DNA of 64,000 nt. Origin: Candidatus Thiodictyon syntrophicum. GTDB taxonomy: Bacteria > Pseudomonadota > Gammaproteobacteria > Chromatiales > Chromatiaceae. The stretch is from the NCBI RefSeq assembly GCF_002813775.1, contig NZ_CP020370.1, positions 4,179,501-4,243,500 of the forward strand, in the 5' to 3' direction. Made by a program: the position numbers and the translations under genes. The notes beneath the pieces were generated by a model. The model was not told the origin of the DNA, did not search any database, and saw only the letters and a program-made list of their open reading frames with translations. This document shows, piece by piece, positions 26,215 through 35,543 of this stretch (positions are counted from its first letter, which is position 1; every line of letters begins with the position of its first letter).

Positions 26215-26618
26215 CTGCGACCACCGCTGCGGAGCGTGCCGTGATGATTTGATCATGCAGCGAAAACGGGCCATGACGATGGTTCCCCGGCGTCGACCTC
26301 CAACCCATCCTCGGGCTGCTTGCAGGTCCCATCGTAGTCATGAGGCGACGCCCGGGACGGCCCATGGGCTGGCATACCCAATGAAACTGATCTGATGCTG
26401 CACACGGCCCCAGTGGCCCTTTGCGGACATCCCATGCGAGAGGTTTGGCCGACCCCATGGCGGACCGTCCGCGAGCACCGCCCTGGCCCGCGATGATTGC
26501 CGCGCGAGTGCCAAAGGCGCTTTGCGATAGCGGGAGTCTATCGGAATCGGCCGAAGGTTTTCGCGCGGACCTAAGGTGCTGAAAGACCAATTTTTTTATG
26601 CTTGAATAGCCTATGAGA
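26215..26618 (+). other. gene-free stretch after the IS110 element
   Basis: About 400 bp between the end of the split IS110 gene and a short hairpin repeat. Only short unsupported frames are seen. The right end of the IS110 element must lie in its first part, but I could not define it. Confidence 0.4.
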
Positions 26619-26646
26619 GGATGGGCAAAGCGCAGCGTGCCCATCC
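26619..26646. repeat. GGATGGGCA hairpin repeat
   Basis: GGATGGGCA and TGCCCATCC flank AAGCGCAGCG. The same motif, with T for C, recurs at 37318-37346, so it belongs to a small dispersed hairpin family. Confidence 0.7.
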
Positions 26647-26732
26647 TCCAGACCTTGACGCGCCCCCGGATGGGCACGCCCGATCGACGCCGCGACAGGT
26701 CCGGACCTTCGCGCGCGGGGACGGCAACGAGG

Positions 26733-27176
26733 CTAGCGACGCGCCTCACGGAACATGCCGATCTCGACCATCTTGGGGAAGAGGACCTGTTCCTCGCCAT
26801 CCAGGCGGTGCGCGACCAGGTCGAAGACTTTGTCGGTGTCGACCAGAAATTGATCGGTGACGTTGATGTCGCAGTTCTGGAGCCAGCGCGCGCGATAATC
26901 AGCGAAGATCTTGCGCATGGGCATCTCCCCGATGATGAAGCCCCAGGCAATGGAGTTGACCCTGGGGTCCTCATGAATCAGCAGGCTGGGGTACAGGTCG
27001 TGATCCTCCTGCGCCAGATGCCGGTCGACCCGCTCGCCCAGGTCACACAGCAGTTCGTACGCGGTCCTGGCGTTGGGGCGGATACTCAGTTGCTCCATGG
27101 TGAGGAGCTCGCGCAGGTCATCGATCATCCGGCGCAGGTCCGAGTGGATACCGCGGTACTCTCCCAAGGTTTGCAT
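26733..27176 (-). CDS. hemerythrin-like domain protein
   Basis: A 147-aa protein starting MQTLGEYRGIHSDLRR at 27176, where GGGGGA lies a few bases upstream. Histidines and carboxylates at hemerythrin positions are visible: IHSDLR near residue 10-15, VDRHLAQEDHDLYPSLL in the middle and VAHRLDGEEQVLFPKM near the end, with Glu replacing one His. It should bind a di-iron centre and sense or carry O2, or handle NO or peroxide. It stands alone, with repeats upstream; a 45-bp sequence found again at 28985-29029 lies in its upstream region. Confidence 0.85.
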   Translation of the reverse strand: MQTLGEYRGIHSDLRRMIDDLRELLTMEQLSIRPNARTAYELLCDLGERVDRHLAQEDHDLYPSLLIHEDPRVNSIAWGFIIGEMPMRKIFADYRARWLQNCDINVTDQFLVDTDKVFDLVAHRLDGEEQVLFPKMVEIGMFREARR

Positions 27177-27314
27177 GAATTGTCCCCCTTCATTGTGAAT
27201 GTGTCGGCAACGGCGGCAGCGATCACGTCGTTGCAGAAATGGCGATCGCGTGTCATGGATGTCCCCCTCGTCCCGCTCTTCGCCCTGTCTGCCGCGCTGC
27301 ACCAACACTCAAGG

Positions 27315-27359
27315 ATCCTACCCCTTGGGTCGGGTCCCGGCGTCCGGGAAAATACCTAG
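27315..27359. repeat. 45-bp dispersed repeat, copy 1
   Basis: Shares 40 of 45 positions with 28985-29029. Both contain TTGGGTCGGGTCCC and end AATACCTAG. The core GGGTCGGGTCCCGNC is palindromic. Copy 1 lies upstream of the hemerythrin gene; the pair flank the IS630-type insertion. Confidence 0.75.
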
Positions 27360-27405
27360 TACCCGGTTCCACCTTATGTTACGTACCGACCCCAACGGGG
27401 TCGAA

Positions 27406-27560
27406 CATACCAGCCCAGGGCAACGCCCTGGGATAGCGTGGTTTATCCGGCCCAGCCCTGAAAGGGCGTGACATAATGGTGGGGCTCCTTATGTCACGCC
27501 CTTTCAGGGCTGGGGGGATCCTTATATCTCATACCCAGGGCGTTGCCCTGGGCTGGTATG
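27406..27560. repeat. nested palindromic repeat, about 155 bp
   Basis: CATACCAGCCCAGGGCAACG on the left returns as its complement at the right end. Inside, CAGCCCTGAAAGGGCGTGAC (27453 region) returns as GTCACGCCCTTTCAGGGCTG. The whole forms a cruciform centred near 27480. No gene lies between the hemerythrin start and the IS630-type transposase. Confidence 0.75.
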
Positions 27561-27716
27561 TCACGCCCCTTCGGGGCTTGAGCGGCGCAAGATTAGGCGA
27601 AATAGGGTACTAAACCGCGTCCAGAGCGGAACGTGTAGTTTTTGTGCTAAGGTTGAGCCCCGCACCAGGAATTTCGTCAGGCGGTGAGGCCACCTACAAA
27701 GCCAGGCGTTAAGTGT

Positions 27717-28874
27717 ATGCTGAAATTGGATCTCGCCAAGTGGAATCAAACCCCTGAGGACCTGCGGGTTGAAGCGTTGATGGCGGCCCATGCGCGCACC
27801 CGTGAACGGTTCCTGGCCTTGTACGAACTGACCCAGCAGGGACATGGCATCACGGCAGTTGCGCGGGGCACGACGCACCATGCGCAAACGCTGATGCGTT
27901 GGGTGCACTGGTATAACGACGCCGGTCCCGAAGGGCTGGTCTTTCAACACACGGGTGGTCTCACCCCCTTTTTTTGCCAGGTGAAAGAGCAGGCGCTTGA
28001 CGCGCTGCTCCGGGCGGGGCTCGCCGCCGCCGCCGCGCCCACGGTGGACAAGGACCTGGAGACCGGGCGACTGGCACCAAGCCGCGCGCTTGATCAACAC
28101 ACGGCGCCGCCGCGCTGGACCCTCAAGCGACTGGTGACGTGGATCGGGACGCAGTTTGGGCATCAAATCAGTCGGGAAACGCTCCGCCAGGCGCTCAAAC
28201 GCCTCGGATTTTCCTGGAAAAAGGCCAAGGCGCTGCTCAACCGTGCCACGACCGCCGCGCGCGAGGCTTTCGTCGTGCAACTGCAAGCGCTGTTGGCACG
28301 CACCCTGAAGGACGAACCGCCGTTAATCGTCTATGTGGATGAAGCCCACATCCATCAAGAAGCCGATCTGGGGTATGGCTGGGCGCCGGTCGGGGAGCGT
28401 CTGTGGGTCGGCTCCCACACCCCTGGCCTGTCGGCCAAGGTGAGCTTCTACGGCCTGTATTTCTACAACCACGGCCAGGTGGCGATCTGGGATTTCCCCC
28501 GCGGCAACACCGATCACACGCTGACGGTCTTGCACCGGCTGCGTGAATGCGAGCCGACCCGCGAGATCGTCCTGAGCTGGGATGGGGCGTCTTATCACCG
28601 CGCTGGCGCCGTGGTGGCGCTGGCCGCGGAACTGGCCATCACGCTGCTGCCGCTACCCAGTTATAGCCCTGATTTCATGCCGGTCGAAGCCCTGTGGCGC
28701 TGGTTGCGCGAGGATGTCACCTATCATCACTGTCACGCCACCGCCGAGGAACTGATCACGCGCGTGCGCGACTTTGCGAAGACGATCAACCTCGAGCCGT
28801 TTGCGATCGCCGACCGGCTTTGGACCCGAACGAGCCTCGATCCGGAAGAGGAAAAACTACGCATCCCATGCTAG
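27717..28874 (+). CDS. IS630-family transposase
   Basis: A 385-aa Tc1/mariner-like transposase taking the ATG at 27717. The N-terminal helix-turn-helix region contains TQQGHGITAVARGTTHHAQTLMRWVHWYND. A winged-helix segment follows (RLVTWIGTQFGHQISRETLRQALKRLGFSWKKAK), then the DDE core: D in LIVYVDEAHIHQEAD, D in VLSWDGASYH and E in SPDFMPVEALWRWLRED. Length and motif order fit IS630. Short inverted ends around TAGTTTTT are visible near 27635 and 28855, so the element spans roughly 27630-28870. Confidence 0.9.
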   Translation: MLKLDLAKWNQTPEDLRVEALMAAHARTRERFLALYELTQQGHGITAVARGTTHHAQTLMRWVHWYNDAGPEGLVFQHTGGLTPFFCQVKEQALDALLRAGLAAAAAPTVDKDLETGRLAPSRALDQHTAPPRWTLKRLVTWIGTQFGHQISRETLRQALKRLGFSWKKAKALLNRATTAAREAFVVQLQALLARTLKDEPPLIVYVDEAHIHQEADLGYGWAPVGERLWVGSHTPGLSAKVSFYGLYFYNHGQVAIWDFPRGNTDHTLTVLHRLRECEPTREIVLSWDGASYHRAGAVVALAAELAITLLPLPSYSPDFMPVEALWRWLREDVTYHHCHATAEELITRVRDFAKTINLEPFAIADRLWTRTSLDPEEEKLRIPC

Positions 28875-28899
28875 GCGGGGTTTAGGGGCGCGAAGAAAT

Positions 28900-28963
28900 C
28901 TCACGCCAAGACGCTGCGGCCGCAGAGAAGAAGATTCTCTGCGCCTCTGCGGCTCTGCGTGAG
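28900..28963. repeat. CTCACG hairpin repeat
   Basis: CTCACGCCAAGACGCTGCGG pairs imperfectly with the mirror sequence ending CTGCGTGAG. The style is the same as the CTCTCACC...GTGAGAG hairpin at 46849-46915. Such hairpins are frequent in intergenic DNA of this group. Confidence 0.55.
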
Positions 28964-28984
28964 TAAGATGCACCGACACGCAAT

Positions 28985-29029
28985 ATCCTACCGATTGGGT
29001 CGGGTCCCGACGTCCGTGGAAATACCTAG
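28985..29029. repeat. 45-bp dispersed repeat, copy 2
   Basis: Second copy of the 27315-27359 sequence, with the perfect palindrome GTCGGGTCCCGAC. It ends 31 bp beyond the stop of the minus-strand DHp protein gene, so a shared promoter role is unlikely; a terminator or processed-RNA role is possible. Confidence 0.75.
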
Positions 29030-29060
29030 CGCGGGCCTCTGGCTAAAACTGCAACGCCGG

Positions 29061-29504
29061 TCAAGGCTCCTTGGGTGCCGGTGGGTCCTGCGCGTCGCCG
29101 ACCGCGGTGAGCGCCCGCGCCAGCAGCTGTGCGGCACGCTCGACCTGCGCGTCGATCCGGCCCAGTACCTGCACCAACTCGTGCGTCGGCAACGCGCCGG
29201 ACGCGACGAGGTGGGCAGCGGCATTGCTGTACATGGCGATGGCGGCCAGTGGTTGGCGCAGCTCGTGGGTCAGGGTCTGGACCAAGGCCGCGTGCGGCGG
29301 CGCCGGCTGGGGGGAGGCAGGTACCGGCCAGGGCTCTGGCGGTACCGCTGCTGCACCGGCGTACGACGCGCTGCCGGACGGCGGCAGGGTCGGCTCGAGC
29401 GCCGCGATCCGGCGCAGCAGGTCCCGACAGGTCTGCGGGTCGTCCGCCTCCGCCAGGGCACGGCCCAGGTCGCGAAATTGCTGGATCGACGGGGGTGTCG
29501 TCAT
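29061..29504 (-). CDS. phosphoacceptor (HisKA) domain protein without kinase domain
   Basis: A 147-aa protein starting MTTPPSIQQFRDLGRALAEA at 29504. Its C-terminal 65 residues are a HisKA dimerisation and phosphoacceptor domain: LVQTLTHELRQPLAAIAMYSNAA, then ELVQVLGRIDAQVERAAQLLARAL. The H-E-L-R-Q-P-L box is intact, but the ATP-binding domain is absent and the stop is clean. It lies 43 bp after the bacteriophytochrome gene and is probably in the same operon. It may act as a phosphotransfer intermediate between the phytochrome receiver and the FixJ-type regulator, or as a dimerisation partner. That role is inferred. Confidence 0.75.
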   Translation of the reverse strand: MTTPPSIQQFRDLGRALAEADDPQTCRDLLRRIAALEPTLPPSGSASYAGAAAVPPEPWPVPASPQPAPPHAALVQTLTHELRQPLAAIAMYSNAAAHLVASGALPTHELVQVLGRIDAQVERAAQLLARALTAVGDAQDPPAPKEP

Positions 29505-29547
29505 GCTAAGAAGACTGCCGTGCGACGCCAAGGCGGCGTCTGCATCC

Positions 29548-32500
29548 CTAAGGACAACGCCCGAGCACGGCGATCAGGGTCTTCAAATCGACCGGCTTGC
29601 GCAAGTGTTCGTCGAACCCGGCCTCCAAGGCGCGCTGCCGGTCACCTTCCTGGCCGTACCCGGTGAGTGCGACCAGGCGCGCGGCGCGCCCCGCCACGGT
29701 GGCGCGCAGCCGGTGTGCCACCTCATAGCCGAGCATGTCGGGCAGCCCGATATCCAACAGGATCAGATCGGGCTGGAACCGCTCGACGGCCTCCAGCCCG
29801 GTCAGGCCATCGTGCGCGGTGTGCACCTGCTGCCCTACGCAGCCCAGCAGCATGGCGCAGGCCGCCGCCACATCCCGATCGTCATCGATCACCAGGATGA
29901 CGCGCCCCTTGATGGGCCGCTCGGGATGAGCCGCCGCCAGGGCCGGCACGCTCGGCGCAAGCGGCAGTTGCACGGTGAAGGTACTGCCCGCGCCCAGACC
30001 CGGGCTCGCCGCACGCACCCGTCCGGCGTGCAGTTCCACCAGACCCTTGACGAGCGCCAGCCCCAGGCCCAGACCGCCGCGGGGCCGGTCCAGGGTCTGT
30101 TCGCCCTGGGTGAAGGCGGTGAACACCTGTGGCAGCAGGGACGCCGCCAGGCCGGCGCCCTGGTCGCGCACGACGATGCGCGCCTCGCCGTTCACAGTGT
30201 CCAGGGCCAGGAAGACCGTCATCTCCCGTGCGCTGAACTTGGCGGCGTTACCGAGCAGGTTGACGACGACCTGGGTCAGACGTTCCGGATCGCCGTCCAC
30301 GGTGACGGGCGTGGGCACCAGCGCGACATCCAGGTGCTGACCATGGGCGTCGAGCATCGGACGCACTTGCTCGATGGCATGCTCCACCGCCTCGCGCAGA
30401 TCGAAGCGTTTGCGATGAAGTGTCAACTTCCCCCGGTTGATACGGGCGACATCGAGCAGATCGTCCACCAGCCGGACGAGGTGGCTGACCTGCCGCGTGA
30501 GGATGCTGGCCGCCCAGGGCAACTGTTCCGGCATCGGATGCAGCGTCAGCACATCGGCCACATGACGGATGGGGGCGAGCGGATTACGCAGTTCGTGCCC
30601 CAGCATGGCCAGGAATTCGTCCTTGCGCTGGTCGGCATCACGCAAGACCTGCTCGGAGCGCTTCCGAGCGGTGATGTCCTCATGCGCGATCAACACCCCC
30701 GCCCGGGATTCGCGCAGCGGCAGGACGCGCATCTCAAACCATCGCTCCTCGCTCGGGGAATCACAGGGGTATTGCAGCGTGAAGGCGCTTTGCAGTCCGC
30801 GGAGCACCTGTTGGATACCATGCAGTGCCGCCTGTGCCTGCGCACCATCACCATCCTCACCCGCTGCCGCCCGCTCGCACACCGCGAGATAGTCCGTTCC
30901 AGGCAGACAGGCCGCCCCGCCGCCATTCTGTTCGGCAAAGCGCCGCCACGCGGCGTTGACCAGGGCAATCCCCCCGCGCCCGTCCAGCACGGCGAGATGG
31001 GCCGTCAGGGAGTCCAGGACGTCGCTCAAGAGGGCTTCGCTGGCACGCAAGGCGTCCTCGGCGACTTTGCGCCACTCGATCTCGATCAGCACGCCGAGTT
31101 TTCGGACCGATTCCAACTCGTCCGGGGCCCAGCGTTTGCTGCGCAGCCGCACGTTCTGGGTCCAGGCGGCGAAGGACTGGCGCGGACTCAAGCGGACATT
31201 CGCCGCGACCTCCACCGGTTTTTCGGGATTGCCGCCCCAGGTGACGGTCCGCACGTATTCGCCGCGAAACCAGATCAGCTTGATCGACTGCGCCTGATCG
31301 AGCGGGATCAGGGTCACCCCCGCTGCGGTGGCGGCCAGGTCGGCCGTCCCGGCCAAATGATCGCTCAAACACTCGGTGGCAAAGAGGTGGTAAGGGTCCT
31401 TGGCGTGCAGGGCGCTCAAGCCGGCGACGAGGTCGCCGATGCGCGCGGGCGCGGGCGTCACGCCGCCGGTGGTGATCTCGGCACCGGCAATCAGCGCCAC
31501 GCCGTCAGCGCCGATCGCGCCGAGGACATCGGCCAGTTCCGGCCCCTGCAGCAGGGACGCCAGCCGTGCACCCTGACGCATGGCGGTCATGATGCGCCCG
31601 CGGCACGCCTCCAGCGCCGTGGCGGCGTGCCGGCGACTGATCTCTTCCTTGAGCCCGATCTGGGTTGCCAGGTCCTGCCCCAGCCAGTCCGCAATCTGGC
31701 GAATCGCATTGGAGACCCGGCGTGGGCTGTCGTGATGGCAGGCAATCAGACCCCAGAGCCGGCCCTCCCGGCACAGCGAGGTGGTAAGCGTGGCCCGGAC
31801 CCCCATGTTGCGGAGATACTCCAGATGTACCGGCGAGACGCTGCGCAACAGGCTGCGGGACAGGTCGAGGGCAAGCCCGGTAACCGGATCGAGCGTCGGC
31901 ACCAGCGGGGACGGGCAATAGTCGACATCGACGATGACCCGCGTGGGGTTGATCAGATACAGGCGGCGGGCCTGGACCGGGATGTCCGAGGCGGGAAAGT
32001 GCAGGCCGAGATAGGGCTCCAGATCGTCCCGGCGGGCCTCGGCGACCACCTCACCGTGCCAGTCCGGGTCGAAGCGATAGATCATCACCCGGTCGTAACC
32101 GGTCAGGCGCCGGAACAGCGCCGCGGCGATCCGCAGCTTCTCGAGCAAGACGGGCTCGTCGTGCACCGCACTGAAACCCAGTACGGCCTGGGTCAAGGCA
32201 TCGCTCGCGTCGGCGGGGGCCGCCTCCAACTCCAGGATGGTGAATGGATCGCTGCGGTGGACATAACCGACGAAGGCCTGGCCGCCCAGCGGCGGCTGCC
32301 AGTCGAACGAGGACGGGGCGTGCGGCAACTCCCGGTAGCGCTCGAGCGCCTGACCAACCGCGTCGGCGAGCGCCGGACCAAGCACCGTCGCCAGGTCACG
32401 CCCCAGCAGCTCGGCCGCGGCGATCCCAAGTAGGCTCTGACAGGTCGGGCTGGTCTGGGTAATGCGCAGTCGCGGGCCCTGCAACACCAGCAGGACGCCG

Positions 32501-32622
32501 TGCGGCTGAATCGAACCGGGGATATGAATCGGTTCGGCATCGCACTGACTGAGGTCTGCAAGCGGGGCCGCGGTGTCGCTGGTTGGTGTCATGCGGTTGA
32601 CCGATAGTTTGAACAGGTCCAT
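29548..32622 (-). CDS. bphP: bacteriophytochrome hybrid histidine kinase
   Basis: A 1024-aa red/far-red light sensor. Domains: PAS (20-130) with the biliverdin-binding Cys27 in DLSQCDAEPIHIPGSIQPHG; GAF (about 140-310) with FPASDIPVQARRLY and SPVHLEYLRNMGV; PHY (about 320-500) with the tongue motif SPRQSF; a second PAS (about 540-660); HisKA (MLGHELRNPLAPIRH); ATPase (NLLGNAAKFS, DQGAGL, GGLGLGLALV); and a C-terminal receiver (VIDDDRDV, ILLDIGLPDM, ALTGYG, KP). All key positions are present. The start could also be the ATG eleven codons in. No haem oxygenase for biliverdin is in the window. The FixJ-like regulator is divergent across a repeat-filled 208-bp spacer. Confidence 0.96.
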   Translation of the reverse strand: MDLFKLSVNRMTPTSDTAAPLADLSQCDAEPIHIPGSIQPHGVLLVLQGPRLRITQTSPTCQSLLGIAAAELLGRDLATVLGPALADAVGQALERYRELPHAPSSFDWQPPLGGQAFVGYVHRSDPFTILELEAAPADASDALTQAVLGFSAVHDEPVLLEKLRIAAALFRRLTGYDRVMIYRFDPDWHGEVVAEARRDDLEPYLGLHFPASDIPVQARRLYLINPTRVIVDVDYCPSPLVPTLDPVTGLALDLSRSLLRSVSPVHLEYLRNMGVRATLTTSLCREGRLWGLIACHHDSPRRVSNAIRQIADWLGQDLATQIGLKEEISRRHAATALEACRGRIMTAMRQGARLASLLQGPELADVLGAIGADGVALIAGAEITTGGVTPAPARIGDLVAGLSALHAKDPYHLFATECLSDHLAGTADLAATAAGVTLIPLDQAQSIKLIWFRGEYVRTVTWGGNPEKPVEVAANVRLSPRQSFAAWTQNVRLRSKRWAPDELESVRKLGVLIEIEWRKVAEDALRASEALLSDVLDSLTAHLAVLDGRGGIALVNAAWRRFAEQNGGGAACLPGTDYLAVCERAAAGEDGDGAQAQAALHGIQQVLRGLQSAFTLQYPCDSPSEERWFEMRVLPLRESRAGVLIAHEDITARKRSEQVLRDADQRKDEFLAMLGHELRNPLAPIRHVADVLTLHPMPEQLPWAASILTRQVSHLVRLVDDLLDVARINRGKLTLHRKRFDLREAVEHAIEQVRPMLDAHGQHLDVALVPTPVTVDGDPERLTQVVVNLLGNAAKFSAREMTVFLALDTVNGEARIVVRDQGAGLAASLLPQVFTAFTQGEQTLDRPRGGLGLGLALVKGLVELHAGRVRAASPGLGAGSTFTVQLPLAPSVPALAAAHPERPIKGRVILVIDDDRDVAAACAMLLGCVGQQVHTAHDGLTGLEAVERFQPDLILLDIGLPDMLGYEVAHRLRATVAGRAARLVALTGYGQEGDRQRALEAGFDEHLRKPVDLKTLIAVLGRCP

Positions 32623-32638
32623 TGGAGAATGCTTTTGG

Positions 32639-32811
<173 letters not shown>

Positions 32812-32830
32812 CAAGCGGAGGCCTCGCCCA

Positions 32831-33439
32831 GTGAGCGAACAAGCAACAGTCTTTATTGTGGATGACGACGAGGGGATGCGCGAGGCACTGGACTGGTCAC
32901 TGCGCAAAGAGGGATTGCGCGTCGAGTCATTCCCATCGGCCGAGGCCTTCCTGGGGGCTGGCCGCGCGGCACGTCCGGGTTGTCTGGTCCTCGATGTCCG
33001 GATGCAGGGCATGAGCGGCCTGGACCTGCAGGAGGCATTGACGGCGCAAGGCTGTGAAATCCCGATCATCTTCATTACCGGTCACGCGGATATCCCCACC
33101 TCGGTCAAGGCCATCAAGGCCGGGGCGGTGGACTTCGTGGAAAAGCCCGTCATCCGAGCGGTTCTGATCGAGCGCATTTATGAGGCATTCAGCAAGGATG
33201 AAATAGGCCGCCGGCAGCGCGCCGTGCGTGCCGCCACCCTCGCCCGCTACCAGACACTGACCGCGCGGGAGCGTCAGGTGCTGGAGTTGGTGACCAAGGG
33301 ATTGTCCAACAAAGAAACCGCCCGGGCGCTTGCCATCAGTCCGCGCACGGTCGAGAATCATCGCGCCCGCATCATGACCGCCATGCAGGCGGACAGCCTC
33401 GTCGATCTCTGTCAAATGACCAGTCTAATCCTTAATTGA
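32831..33439 (+). CDS. FixJ/NarL-type response regulator
   Basis: A 202-aa regulator with a GTG start preceded by GCGGAGG. The receiver domain (residues 5-120) has the acidic pocket DDDE, the phosphoacceptor D55 in VLDVRMQG, the conserved T in FITGHADI and K in EKPV. A LuxR-type helix-turn-helix (residues 135-195: LTARERQVLELVTKGLSNKETARALAISPRTVENHRARIM) forms the output. It is divergent from the bacteriophytochrome operon and is the natural output partner for light sensing, though no target is visible. Confidence 0.93.
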   Translation: MSEQATVFIVDDDEGMREALDWSLRKEGLRVESFPSAEAFLGAGRAARPGCLVLDVRMQGMSGLDLQEALTAQGCEIPIIFITGHADIPTSVKAIKAGAVDFVEKPVIRAVLIERIYEAFSKDEIGRRQRAVRAATLARYQTLTARERQVLELVTKGLSNKETARALAISPRTVENHRARIMTAMQADSLVDLCQMTSLILN

Positions 33440-33736
33440 CGCGCGGGGGCGAAATATCTGAACGTTGGCGGGCGCGCGGGACGGCCGGGGTCTGACCCGC
33501 GGCAAGGCCGGACACTTGGACGGCGCCCGCCGCACCATTTCCCTACTACGGATGCGCCGATCGCTCCTGACTGAGTAGATCCCCGGATAGACCTTTGGCG
33601 CCTGAGGCGCGTACAGTGGATTCCTGACCAAGATGCTTGGTCAGGGGTGTGGATTGCAACCGGCGGCCGAGCGGCCGTCGGCGACGCGGTGCACGCCAAT
33701 CCCACTCACCAACTCCACTCACAGAGGAATACTCCA

Positions 33737-33997
33737 ATGGGTTCATTGCAGATGGTCGAGCGGACGCCACGGCGCCGCGGCAACAGCGGGCATGTGCCTT
33801 TGCGGACAATCCAAGAGCCGCATGCGGCTTCCCAGCGGCCGCCGATGGATGAACTGTTGCCGGTCATCAGCCAAGCTGCCTATTTTCGGGCGCAGCGGCG
33901 CGGCTTCGCGCCGGGACATGAGGTCGACGACTGGATCGCGGCCGAGCAGGAGGTCATTGCGTGGCACCACTCGGCAGGCGCCGCCGCCCGCGTGTGA
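33737..33997 (+). CDS. DUF2934 small protein
   Basis: An 86-aa protein starting MGSLQMVERTPRRRG at 33737, with AGAGGAA upstream. The C-terminal half, ISQAAYFRAQRRGFAPGHEVDDWIAAEQEV, is a clear DUF2934 domain (consensus 'AYYRAE.RGFEPGHELDDWL.AE'), a short helical unit of unknown function common in proteobacteria. The N-terminal half is basic and probably disordered. It is monocistronic. Confidence 0.75.
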   Translation: MGSLQMVERTPRRRGNSGHVPLRTIQEPHAASQRPPMDELLPVISQAAYFRAQRRGFAPGHEVDDWIAAEQEVIAWHHSAGAAARV

Positions 33998-34398
33998 CAT
34001 CACAGGTTCGGACGTTGCCTGGTCGGTTCCCCATCCGTTTGCACCGGCGGCGGCCCGGCCAACCGGACCTCAGGGCCGAGACGACGATACGACTTCACGC
34101 TCACCACCCCTTGGGAGCTGATGCGCGACCCGCAAGCGGATTCGGCCACCGCATTGCGGGTGTGCGCCTTCGTGCGCGTCCAGTTGCGACACCGGATGAC
34201 CCGCTTCCAGCCTGCGCCCGCCAAAGACGTTAGCAAAGATCTTCATCTAAAGATTTTCATCTGTGTGCCAACGGACAGACGAGCCTGTCGCCCGCCCTTA
34301 GACTGCTGATTGGGAAGGCACTATGGCGCTTGTCCTGGTCGGCCTTAATCGTGATGCTTCAACTGTATCGCGCCGCCGCGGCGCCTTGCGCCCTGCCC
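33998..34398 (+). other. intergenic stretch without recognisable gene
   Basis: Several short frames are open, but none has a supported start or a known motif. The stretch ends at the palindromic repeat at 34399. Confidence 0.4.
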
Positions 34399-34528
34399 GG
34401 CCTTGATCATAACTCCGGCCATAGGCCCTTGCGGCAACCCGTCGCGGCCTGGGGGCCGCTCCTACGCCGTAGCCCCCAGGCCGCGACGGATGTCACCCTC
34501 AGAGGTGGCCGGAATAATGATCAAGGCC
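34399..34528. repeat. MITE-like palindrome, copy 1
   Basis: Ends read GGCCTTGATCATAACTCCGG and its near-complement CCGGAATAATGATCAAGGCC. The centre is a second palindrome around CCGTCGCGGCCTGGGGGC. It belongs to a family with copies at 35011-35153, 37163-37297 and 55781-55958. Confidence 0.85.
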
Positions 34529-34603
34529 GCCCTGCCCTGATCCCCGCCGCCGGCCTTAGTCTGGCGCCCCCACTCCCATACCCGCAATGAGGAACGACCC
34601 GCG

Positions 34604-34996
34604 ATGTACGGATTTTCCACGACCCTGCATATTCCCTTCGACCAAGCCGTCTCCCGCGTCACCGAGGCGCTGAAAGGCGAGGGTTTCGGCATCCTGACCG
34701 ACATCGACATCCAGGCCACACTCAAGGCCAAGCTGGGGGTCGAGCGGCGGCCCTACCGCATCCTCGGCGCCTGCAATCCGCCGCTGGCCAACCGGGCCCT
34801 GGAGGCGGAACCCGACATCGGGTTGCTGTTGCCCTGCAACGTCATCGTGCGGGAAGCGCCGGACGGCACCATCGTCGTCGCCTTCATGGACCCGCAAGCG
34901 GTCTTGCAACTCGTGGACAAGCCGGAGATTACCGAACTCGCCTCCGAGGTGCGCGGGCGGTTGGAGCGGGTGCGCGACCTCCTCACGGTCGTTTGA
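34604..34996 (+). CDS. DUF302 protein
   Basis: A 130-aa DUF302-family protein, complete and typical in length. Hallmarks: [82 protein letters not shown] and [13 protein letters not shown]. The family binds small ligands or metals in structures solved so far, but its cellular role is not settled; it is often found beside sulfur or respiratory genes. The ATG has GAGGAACGA upstream. It is flanked on both sides by palindromic repeats. Confidence 0.88.
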   Translation: MYGFSTTLHIPFDQAVSRVTEALKGEGFGILTDIDIQATLKAKLGVERRPYRILGACNPPLANRALEAEPDIGLLLPCNVIVREAPDGTIVVAFMDPQAVLQLVDKPEITELASEVRGRLERVRDLLTVV

Positions 34997-35010
34997 GGCA
35001 ATGGCTACCG

Positions 35011-35153
35011 GGCCTCGATCATAACACCGGCCACGTTGTCGACTGAGATGCCGCTGGTCCGCACAGCGGACCCTACGACGCGGGGCCGTAGGGTCCGCTG
35101 TGCGGACCAGTGACCTCAACCCCAGCACGGTGGCCGGAATAATGATGAAGGCC
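35011..35153. repeat. MITE-like palindrome, copy 2
   Basis: The outer arms GGCCTCGATCATAACACCGG / CCGGAATAATGATGAAGGCC match the other family members. The centre is a different palindrome (CTGGTCCGCACAGCGGACCC and its complement), so the ends are conserved while the core varies. Confidence 0.85.
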
Positions 35154-35184
35154 GACTCCCGCGTACGTTCGCGCAGATCGCACC

Positions 35185-35343
35185 ATGACCAACCCAAGCA
35201 CTGCCGTCGCCCAACGCGGCGCCGTCGCGCCCCACCCGGCAGTCGATAGCCCCGAGCCGGTGCGGGTCTGGGACCCCTTCGTGCGGTTTTTCCACTGGAG
35301 TCTGACCATCGCCGTGCTGATCGCCTTCCTGACAGAACGCTGA
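35185..35343 (+). pseudogene. cytochrome b561-type protein, N-terminal fragment
   Basis: The 52-codon frame reads PVRVWDPFVRFFHWSLTIAVLIAFLTER, then stop. This is the standard start of di-haem b561-type membrane cytochromes (V.VWD...R..HW), including the first haem-ligand His, but the remaining three helices are missing. Downstream bases do not resume the family. It looks like a decayed gene whose 3' part was deleted. Confidence 0.6.
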
Positions 35344-35543
35344 CGATTGCGTATAGGCTTTCGTCAGGCACACTCCGTTACCCTGGTCCCCGGTCGCACA
35401 CGCGACCCATCCAAACCCAGCCGCCTCGCCTGCCGGGTCCTGAGCCGCAAGCACCGCGGACGGGTGGCGGCGACGGCGCTGGGTTCGCCAACCAAGCCGT
35501 CGGCAGAACTGAATCGGGGTGCAAGCCCCGCGGGACACACATC

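Noticed and set aside
29071-32433. 1120-codon open frame on the plus strand opposite the bacteriophytochrome
   Set aside because: High GC leaves antisense frames open. The translation is Gln/Arg/Gly-rich with no domain, while the other strand has a complete phytochrome.
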